From positions 1-20,382 of the forward strand of contig JBJENW010000075.1 in the NCBI GenBank assembly GCA_051880395.1: a DNA stretch of 20,382 bases. The letters run 5' to 3'. This DNA is from JBJENW01 sp051880395. GTDB lineage: Bacteria > Bacillota > Clostridia > Lachnospirales > Lachnospiraceae. A program made the translations under genes and the position numbers. Within the stretch, counting starts at the first letter, position 1. Each line of letters begins with the position of its first letter. This document shows, in pieces, positions 15,639-20,382 of this stretch. Under the pieces are notes generated by a model. It made no database searches, was not told the origin of the DNA, and worked only from the letters and a program-made list of their open reading frames with translations.

Positions 15639-17306
15639 TTATTCTACAGAAATGATATAATAATAAATTGGCTGTCCGCCATTTTGCACTTCCACATCAC
15701 AATCCGGATGTGCCTCCTCAGCCGCATGTGCCAATGCCTCAGCCGCATGTTCTTCTGCCTCTGCTCCGTAATAAATACTGATCAGCGAAGAATCCTCATC
15801 AACCATAGATGCGATCATTTCCTTCGTTACTACATCCAAATCGGTTCCGACTGCCATAATTCCATCATCTCCGATTCCCATATAATCTCCCTGATGAATC
15901 TCTTTTTCATCGATCACGGTATCTCGTACTGCAAAGGTCACCTGACCTGTCTTTACATTTTGAATTTCCGCTTCCATCTGTGCTGCATTTTCTGCAGCCG
16001 AACGCCCCGGAATATAATTGATCATGGCTGTGATCCCCTGTGGAACCGTTTTTGTCGGGATCACATACACCTGTTTATTTTCCGCCAGAGAAGCCGCCTG
16101 ATTTGCTGCCAGAATAATATTTTTATTATTTGGCAAAACGAAAATCGTTTTCGCGTTTACTTTTTCAATCGCCTCTAACACATCTTCGGTACTCGGGTTC
16201 ATTGTCTGTCCACCCTCAATGATTTCATCCACACCCAGTCCCTGAAATACCTCGTTGATTCCATCACCGATCGATACAGATACAAAACCGACTTCTTTTT
16301 CCGGCTCGTTCTTTTGACCCTCTGACTGCATTTCTTTTTCTTTCAAAGCAGCGACCTTTTCATCACGCTCTAATTTCATATTTTCAATGATGATCGTCGT
16401 TAGGTTTCCATATGTCAGGCCTTTTTCCAGCGCTTTCCCTGGATTATTTGTATGCACATGAACTTTGACGATCTCCTCGTCTGCCACTACTACAATCGAA
16501 TCTCCGATCGTTTCCAAATAGGATTTGAACTCAAATTCCTGATTCTGTGTGAAAGGATTTTCCAACAAAATCAAAAACTGTGTGCAGTAGGTAAAACGAA
16601 TTTCCTGCTGCGCCTGTGCATCAACACCGGATATCGTTTTTGATGATGTCGCAGTTTTTTCACTGTCAAATTCCAAGTTTCCACTCTCTTTTCCAAGCAG
16701 AGCATTATAACCACCCTTCAATACTTCTACCAGTCCCTGTCCGCCGGAATCCACAACTCCTGCTTGTTTTAAGACTGGAAGCATTTCCGGTGTCTGGCTC
16801 AAGACATGATCGGCTGCCTTTATGACTTCACCGATAAAATAAACCAAATCCTCTGTCTCATCTTCCAGCTCCAGAGCTTTTTCAGCCGCCCCCTTCGCAA
16901 CGGTTAAAATCGTTCCTTCTTTTGGACGCATAACCGCTTTATAGGCCGTCTCCACCGCCTTTTCGCATGCTTCTGCAAAAACAGAAACCGTTAATACTTC
17001 TTCTCCACTGATTCGTTTTGTAAAGCCGCGAAACAGCTGAGATAAGATCACACCAGAATTTCCGCGTGCGCCTCGCAGTGATCCCGAAGAAATGGCTTTT
17101 GCCAATGACTCCATTGTCGGATGTTCCAGTGCGCTTACTTCCTTTGCTGCTGACAGAATTGTCATTGACATATTTGTTCCGGTATCGCCATCTGGAACCG
17201 GAAAGACATTCAGTTCGTTAATCCATTCCTTCTTTGCCTCCAGATTTTTTGCACCAGCCAGAAACATTTTTGCAAATCCGGATGCATCTATTGTCGTGAT
17301 TTCCAC
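15639..17306 (-). CDS. FakA/YloV family DAK2 (DhaL-domain) kinase subunit
   Basis: 555-aa protein homologous to YloV and to FakA. FakA is the ATP-binding subunit of the fatty acid kinase that phosphorylates FakB-bound exogenous fatty acids. The N-terminal DhaL/DAK2 domain (about 5-200) has NVFPVPDGDTGTNM, with Mg-ATP-binding aspartates D39 and D41, then SLRGARGNSGVILSQLFRG. A middle domain (about 230-330) contains the VHVHTNNPGKALE stretch, and a C-terminal EDD-like domain follows. I set the start at GTG 17304-17306 because AAGGAGGA lies eight bases upstream; the in-frame TTG seven codons earlier lies before that site. The ribosome site begins at the asp23 stop, so translation is likely coupled. 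No fakB is in the window. Confidence 0.92.
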   Translation of the reverse strand: MEITTIDASGFAKMFLAGAKNLEAKKEWINELNVFPVPDGDTGTNMSMTILSAAKEVSALEHPTMESLAKAISSGSLRGARGNSGVILSQLFRGFTKRISGEEVLTVSVFAEACEKAVETAYKAVMRPKEGTILTVAKGAAEKALELEDETEDLVYFIGEVIKAADHVLSQTPEMLPVLKQAGVVDSGGQGLVEVLKGGYNALLGKESGNLEFDSEKTATSSKTISGVDAQAQQEIRFTYCTQFLILLENPFTQNQEFEFKSYLETIGDSIVVVADEEIVKVHVHTNNPGKALEKGLTYGNLTTIIIENMKLERDEKVAALKEKEMQSEGQKNEPEKEVGFVSVSIGDGINEVFQGLGVDEIIEGGQTMNPSTEDVLEAIEKVNAKTIFVLPNNKNIILAANQAASLAENKQVYVIPTKTVPQGITAMINYIPGRSAAENAAQMEAEIQNVKTGQVTFAVRDTVIDEKEIHQGDYMGIGDDGIMAVGTDLDVVTKEMIASMVDEDSSLISIYYGAEAEEHAAEALAHAAEEAHPDCDVEVQNGGQPIYYYIISVE

Positions 17307-17319
17307 AATTACTTCCTCC

Positions 17320-17676
17320 TTAATCAATCACTCTTACACCTTCAACAAAGATGTTTATTTTCTCAATTTCCAGCCCGGTAAATTCCTCTACCCTGTATTT
17401 CACCGTATCGATCAAATTATCCGACACAGTCGATATACTAACACCGTACGCTACGATCACATGAAATTCGATTGTAATACGGTTATTTTCCATTCGGACA
17501 TGAATGCCCCTTGTCAGATAATCCCGTTTTAATAATTTTACCAGACCGTCTTTCATGTTCACTGCAGCCATTCCTACTATACCAAAGCATTCCACTGCCA
17601 CAGAACCGGCATAAGTTGCAATTACTTCCTCATCTATCAGAACTGTCCCGAGCTCTGTATCAATCTGTCCTTTCAT
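17320..17676 (-). CDS. Asp23/Gls24 family envelope stress protein (YloU-like)
   Basis: 118-aa Asp23/Gls24-domain protein. Family members are linked to alkaline and envelope stress; S. aureus Asp23 sits at the membrane through a partner. Visible features are the N-terminal GTVLIDEEVIATYAG (10-24), ECFGIVGMA (about 29-37), a beta-rich middle with ITIEFHVIVAYG (about 67-78) and a C-terminal INIFVEGVRV. Its position before the fakA-like gene and divergent from rpmB matches B. subtilis yloU. GGAGG lies 11 bases before the ATG, with GGATG closer. It probably opens the asp23-fakA-recG transcript. Confidence 0.93.
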   Translation of the reverse strand: MKGQIDTELGTVLIDEEVIATYAGSVAVECFGIVGMAAVNMKDGLVKLLKRDYLTRGIHVRMENNRITIEFHVIVAYGVSISTVSDNLIDTVKYRVEEFTGLEIEKINIFVEGVRVID

Positions 17677-17746
17677 CGCTCATCCGCCTCCATTCATTCC
17701 GTCTTCTTTTTATAAACTGAAACGGCAAAATTTTTTAATCACCATT

Positions 17747-17775
17747 ATTATACCTGTTTTACAAGGAAAAAGAAA
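17747..17775 (-). promoter_or_regulatory. Candidate promoter of asp23-fakA-recG
   Basis: Minus strand: consensus -10 TATAAT (17747-17752) with a weak -35 TTTCTT (17770-17775) at 17-bp spacing. It is about 70 bp before asp23. The -10 is clear; the -35 is not. Confidence 0.5.
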
Positions 17776-17814
17776 CCTTAATATTGAAATCTTTGAATTT
17801 TTTTTATTTTTTTC

Positions 17815-17843
17815 TTGCAAAACAGTTTCGTATCTGTTAAAAT
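17815..17843 (+). promoter_or_regulatory. Sigma-A promoter of rpmB
   Basis: Plus strand: -35 TTGCAA (17815-17820), 17-bp spacer, -10 TAAAAT (17838-17843). Transcription would start near 17850, giving a leader of about 55 nt. Confidence 0.75.
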
Positions 17844-17854
17844 AAATTTGTTGT

Positions 17855-17870
17855 GAACCTTTCGAGGTTC
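17855..17870 (+). promoter_or_regulatory. UUCG-loop hairpin in the rpmB leader
   Basis: GAACCT and AGGTTC pair over 6 bp around a TTCG tetraloop, followed by TTTATT. It sits at the very 5' end of the predicted rpmB mRNA, where it could stabilise the message or act in feedback control. The T-rich tail is short for a terminator. Confidence 0.5.
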
Positions 17871-17905
17871 TTTATTCGGCTAATAAATTGTGAGGAGGTG
17901 CTAAG

Positions 17906-18091
17906 ATGGCAAAGTGTGCTATTTGTGGAAAAGGCGCTCATTTCGGAAATAAAGTGAGCCATTCTCATAGAAGATCAAATAGAATGTGGAAATCTAATAT
18001 TAAATCTGTAAAAGCGAAAGTAAACGGAACTCCAAAAAAGATTTACGTTTGTACTTCTTGCTTAAGATCTGGCAAAGTAGAAAGAGCCTAG
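17906..18091 (+). CDS. rpmB: 50S ribosomal protein L28 (bL28), zinc-binding form
   Basis: 61-aa ribosomal protein of the large subunit. The start MAKCAICGKG and the VSHSHRRSNRMW stretch (18-28) are typical of bL28. Four cysteines in two CxxC pairs (C4, C7; C49, C52) mark the zinc-binding paralogue type; organisms often also carry a zinc-free copy, which is not in this window. GGAGGTG sits six bases before the ATG. It has its own promoter and a terminator at 18112-18154, and it is divergent from asp23. Confidence 0.98.
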   Translation: MAKCAICGKGAHFGNKVSHSHRRSNRMWKSNIKSVKAKVNGTPKKIYVCTSCLRSGKVERA

Positions 18092-18111
18092 ATTTCATAT
18101 GCGCAAAGCAT

Positions 18112-18154
18112 AAAAAGCTGTTACATTCCCGATTCGGTTTGTGACGGCTTTTTT
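18112..18154 (+). terminator. Bidirectional terminator between rpmB and the small membrane-protein gene
   Basis: AAAAAGCTGTTACA and TGTGACGGCTTTTTT pair with two G-U pairs and continue through a CCGA/TCGG inner helix. T-tracts on both strands fit the convergent genes on either side. It begins 20 bp after the rpmB stop and ends 14 bp from the minus-strand gene stop. Confidence 0.85.
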
Positions 18155-18167
18155 GTTTTTTCGCCTT

Positions 18168-18350
18168 TTAATGGCAAAGCAGCCATACGCCTGTGAACAA
18201 AAGACCGATGATAACAAAAAAAGATATACAGCCATTTGGCAAAAAACACTTCAAAATCATTCCTACTCCCAACAGAATCAAAGAATATCCCAATAAACTT
18301 TTCCAGGCACAATTCCCTTTTTTCGGCGGTAACGGTCTCGGTCTTTTCAT
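18168..18350 (-). CDS. Small two-helix membrane protein of unknown function
   Basis: 60-aa protein that I do not recognise. It begins with the basic, proline-rich MKRPRPLPPKKG, followed by two hydrophobic segments (about 20-35 and 40-57) with a short CFLPNGC turn between them, and ends in LLCH. This predicts a small inner-membrane hairpin. The start at 18348-18350 has GGGG nine bases upstream; an ATG nine codons earlier lies inside the terminator hairpin that follows ytfJ. It sits after the DUF2953-ytfJ pair, so it may be read at a low level past that terminator. An overlapping frame (18121-18312) lacks these features. Confidence 0.65.
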   Translation of the reverse strand: MKRPRPLPPKKGNCAWKSLLGYSLILLGVGMILKCFLPNGCISFFVIIGLLFTGVWLLCH

Positions 18351-18370
18351 TTTATCAACCCCATAATAAA

Positions 18371-18407
18371 AGCGCATATACCTGTTTTTACACGAAATAT
18401 ATGCGCT
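18371..18407 (-). terminator. Terminator after ytfJ
   Basis: AGCGCATATA and TATATGCGCT pair perfectly over 10 bp with a 17-nt loop. On the minus strand the stem is followed by TTTATTAT. It lies 17 bp after the ytfJ stop and 21 bp before the start of the small membrane-protein gene. Confidence 0.7.
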
Positions 18408-18423
18408 TTCTCTTCTTTTTATT

Positions 18424-18882
18424 CTATTTTTCTTTGCTGTCGGATTCTTTTGGATTCACCGCATCTGTCAAAATGCTTTCCATTTCATCGGATGCAGCCG
18501 CTTTTGCCTCTGCATTGCCTTTGTTCTTTTCCGATGCATTTTTTTCTTTTTTCTTTTCTGAAAATTTTTCTACAAAATCCGGAACCATATCCAGAATTTT
18601 TGTAATTCCATCCTGATTTCGAATATTGACCAGTTTTGTGGTCCCATTTTGAATGACTAACACCGCACTCGGTGTGATCTTTCCACCAAGACCGCCGCCG
18701 CCATTGTTTTTCTTATCACTGGAAAATGCACCGGCCGCCACACCAAAAGAAACATCTACCAATGGAAGTAAAATCGTATCCCCGATGTGTACGGCATCAC
18801 CGACCACTGTTTTTGTCGTAATAAAACTATCCATTCCTTTAAATAAAGATTCGATTGTTGTGTTGAAACTATTGTCTGCCAT
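18424..18882 (-). CDS. ytfJ: GerW family sporulation protein YtfJ
   Basis: 152-aa YtfJ/GerW-family protein. In Bacillus the family is made during sporulation and GerW is needed for proper germination. Conserved stretches are FNTTIESLFKGMDSF (6-20), TVVGDAVHIGDTILLPLVDVSFG (about 25-47, shown here as one motif region), the glycine-rich GGGGLGGKITPSAVLVI (about 61-77) and IPDFVEKF-like MVPDFVEKF (about 99-107). The C-terminal tail is rich in Lys, Glu and Ala. GGAGGG seven bases upstream supports the start. It follows a DUF2953 gene by 21 bp, the same pairing as B. subtilis ytfI-ytfJ. Confidence 0.93.
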   Translation of the reverse strand: MADNSFNTTIESLFKGMDSFITTKTVVGDAVHIGDTILLPLVDVSFGVAAGAFSSDKKNNGGGGLGGKITPSAVLVIQNGTTKLVNIRNQDGITKILDMVPDFVEKFSEKKKEKNASEKNKGNAEAKAAASDEMESILTDAVNPKESDSKEK

Positions 18883-18903
18883 AAAAGCCCTCCATTCTTT
18901 TTT

Positions 18904-19860
18904 CTATCGAAGTTGTTTTATCCATTTTCGTACATTCGGATTCCGATATGTACGGATAAATGCAACAATTGCATGAATCAAGCGTATATGCCCCTTTGCA
19001 TACAACTCTCCCTCAGCATACGGAACATCCGATTGAAAATCCGGTAAAATCGAACATTCTTTCTGATACACGAGCGGTACAAGACTGACCAGTCCTGTTG
19101 CCATGCCAGTCCATGCCGGATTTCCTGTGGAATAAGAGATGTGTCCTTTTAAACGTCTTGGACCGTAATGATGAATCAGATATTTTATCTCTCTCAAAAT
19201 TTTTCGAACCATTTCTCGATTTGCTTCATCATTTATTATACCCTTTATATCGGATATTTTTTCTTTTCCATCCTGTATTTTTGATTGAAAATTTGGTTTT
19301 GTTTCCCTTTTTTCTTCTTTTTCTAACTCTGCCAGTTTTTCGTCCAACTCCTGGTCAAAATTTTCACCAAATTCGTCTTCCTCTTTTTTTTCTTTTTTTG
19401 CTTTTCTCTTTTTCTTCTTTTTTAAATTTGATTTTTCTTCGGAACGATCCTTTGCTTCATCCTCTTTTTTTTCTTGCGAGTAATGCTGTTCTTGTGTCCT
19501 CTCTTCCTCTTCGAAATTTTTCTCTGGCTCCAGCGACTGCCCTTTCTCTGTTTCGAAAGTTTCTTTTTGCTGAACAAAAGCTTCTTCTGTGTCTTCTTTT
19601 TTCTCTTCACTCATCATTTTTTTGAAACCAAAAATGCGAAGCCAGACTCGAAATCCAGATACATTTTTTTGAAACTGAATCTGAAAAATTCGAAGCAAAA
19701 ATGTCACTTTTCCGTCCGCCTCAAGCTTGTCTGTATACTGAATCCTTCCTTGATAACACACCGGAACAAACATTAAAACTCCAACGATCAATATAACAAA
19801 TGCCAAAAGGCACAGCAGAATTATCCCAATTATCTTTAGTACCAGCAAAACAGCTGCCAT
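18904..19860 (-). CDS. DUF2953 domain-containing membrane protein (YtfI-like)
   Basis: 318-aa protein with one N-terminal membrane segment (about 5-34), a first conserved part with FVPVCYQGRIQYTDKLEADGK-type sequence (about 31-50), and a very long Glu/Lys-rich stretch (about 85-205) predicted to be coiled coil or disordered. A C-terminal domain (about 215-318) carries YSTGNPAWTGMATG. The DUF2953 assignment rests on this architecture and on the partner ytfJ directly downstream. The function is unknown; a sporulation role is inferred from the partner. AGAGGGA five bases upstream supports the ATG. The charged insert is much longer than in simple family members and contains runs such as KKKKKRKAKKEKKEE. 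Confidence 0.85.
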   Translation of the reverse strand: MAAVLLVLKIIGIILLCLLAFVILIVGVLMFVPVCYQGRIQYTDKLEADGKVTFLLRIFQIQFQKNVSGFRVWLRIFGFKKMMSEEKKEDTEEAFVQQKETFETEKGQSLEPEKNFEEEERTQEQHYSQEKKEDEAKDRSEEKSNLKKKKKRKAKKEKKEEDEFGENFDQELDEKLAELEKEEKRETKPNFQSKIQDGKEKISDIKGIINDEANREMVRKILREIKYLIHHYGPRRLKGHISYSTGNPAWTGMATGLVSLVPLVYQKECSILPDFQSDVPYAEGELYAKGHIRLIHAIVAFIRTYRNPNVRKWIKQLR

Positions 19861-19884
19861 GCACTTCCCTCTTTCTGTCTGATT

Positions 19885-20205
19885 TTATGCCTTTATTTTT
19901 TTCTGAATGTAATCACGCACATTTGTGGTCTGTGTCTCTTTTAAGACTTCGCTTATGATCTCGCCAGCAAGCATCGCCGCTTCATCATATCCTTTTGCAA
20001 GTCCGATGACCACCAAATTTTTCCTCGGATAGTGTTTCTGAAGCAAATCCGTGGATGGAATCAGATCGATCAGATTCTGTGGATTCGACGCCAGCGTCAA
20101 CACATATATATCAAGTTGTCCGGCATTATGACGGATTTTCCACTTTATTTTCGCAGCTTTTCTTTTTATACTTTGTCCAATATAAAGATTCTGATACCAA
20201 ATCAT
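19885..20205 (-). CDS. Conserved small protein of unknown function
   Basis: 106-aa protein. The MIWYQNLYIG start and LDIYVLTLASNPQNLIDLIPS (about 32-52 region) recall a hypothetical protein often seen in Lachnospiraceae, but I know no function. It has a basic N-terminal third, then alternating hydrophobic segments (YVLTLAS, LVVIGLAKG) that suggest a small alpha/beta fold. There is no signal peptide, membrane helix or catalytic motif. I chose the ATG at 20203-20205, six bases after GTGAGGA; an ATG two codons earlier abuts that site. It has its own promoter and lies 24 bp before the DUF2953 gene, so the three genes to ytfJ may form one transcript. Confidence 0.8.
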   Translation of the reverse strand: MIWYQNLYIGQSIKRKAAKIKWKIRHNAGQLDIYVLTLASNPQNLIDLIPSTDLLQKHYPRKNLVVIGLAKGYDEAAMLAGEIISEVLKETQTTNVRDYIQKKIKA

Positions 20206-20244
20206 CTGCATTCCTCACCTGTCGTTTCTAATTACATATTTATT

Positions 20245-20273
20245 AGTATAGCCCAATCTTTCTGGATGCGCAA
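20245..20273 (-). promoter_or_regulatory. Promoter of the 19885-18424 gene group
   Basis: Minus strand: -35 TTGCGC (20268-20273), 17-bp spacer, -10 TATACT (20245-20250), about 40 bp before the first start. It could drive the unknown gene, the DUF2953 gene and ytfJ together. Confidence 0.65.
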
Positions 20274-20297
20274 GAGATATTTTAACGCAACTTCATC

Positions 20298-20326
20298 TTT
20301 ACAAATTTGTATAATTATGATATAAT
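20298..20326 (+). promoter_or_regulatory. Sigma-A promoter reading out of the window
   Basis: Plus strand: -35 TTTACA (20298-20303), 17-bp spacer, -10 TATAAT (20321-20326). No start codon with a ribosome site follows before the window ends. A hairpin, ACACAGG with CCTGTGT (20356-20382), begins about 23 nt after the predicted start, so the transcript has a structured leader or is itself an RNA gene. Confidence 0.7.
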
Positions 20327-20382
20327 GGCTTAACGAAAAAGAAGAATTTAGTCGGACACAGGCGTCAATTTGATTCCTGTGT

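Noticed and set aside
18121..18312. Minus-strand frame overlapping the small membrane protein
   Set aside because: It runs through the rpmB terminator and lacks a ribosome site; the other frame has a coherent two-helix protein.
1..20382. CRISPR array or defence island
   Set aside because: No regularly spaced direct repeats and no nuclease, helicase-nuclease, toxin or restriction genes were seen; RecG is in its normal housekeeping context.

Overview
The window looks like the chromosome of a low-GC, spore-forming Clostridia member, most likely a gut Lachnospiraceae. This is inferred from AT-rich codon use, strong AGGAGG-type ribosome binding sites, near-consensus sigma-A promoters with 17-bp spacers, sporulation genes (SpoIID family, YtfJ/GerW) and Firmicutes gene orders (yicC-remA-gmk-rpoZ; rpmB divergent from asp23-fakA-recG). 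No species can be named from the sequence alone. Almost everything is core housekeeping; there is no prophage block, CRISPR array, plasmid or transposase.

Left to right: positions 23-379 hold a very large imperfect inverted repeat (arms of about 150 bp). Minus-strand genes then encode a beta-lactamase-fold serine hydrolase and an M19 dipeptidase (two-gene unit). Next is a long minus-strand operon that runs yicC, remA, gmk, rpoZ, rimO, pgsA, cinA (PncC-type), rsmD, from a consensus promoter near 7690 to a terminator near 2359. It joins nucleotide metabolism, transcription, ribosome modification, phospholipid synthesis and rRNA methylation. rqcH is transcribed divergently from yicC on the plus strand and meets a large SpoIID/LytB-domain gene end to end. 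The gap between those two genes holds a second palindromic element that shares a terminal sequence with the first.

Positions 12085-12409 form a non-coding RNA unit on the minus strand: consensus promoter, about 200 nt of foldable RNA that I read as a 6S RNA candidate, and a long terminator hairpin. Beyond it are an orphan phage-type GH24 lysozyme with its own promoter and a self-contained tRNA-Thr(CGT) unit (promoter, tRNA, terminator). The minus-strand group asp23-fakA-recG follows, with rpmB (L28) divergent on the plus strand. rpmB converges with a tiny membrane-protein gene, after which come ytfJ/gerW, a DUF2953 gene and a small unknown gene, all on the minus strand. A plus-strand promoter and the start of a structured leader run off the right edge.

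The most unusual material is non-coding: the two related palindromic elements, and the RNA at 12172-12374 with its competing helices. Several starts were moved inward from the longest possible reading frame because a good ribosome binding site sits before the internal start: serine hydrolase, rimO, yicC, rqcH, the SpoIID gene, fakA (GTG), the small membrane protein and the gene at 19885.
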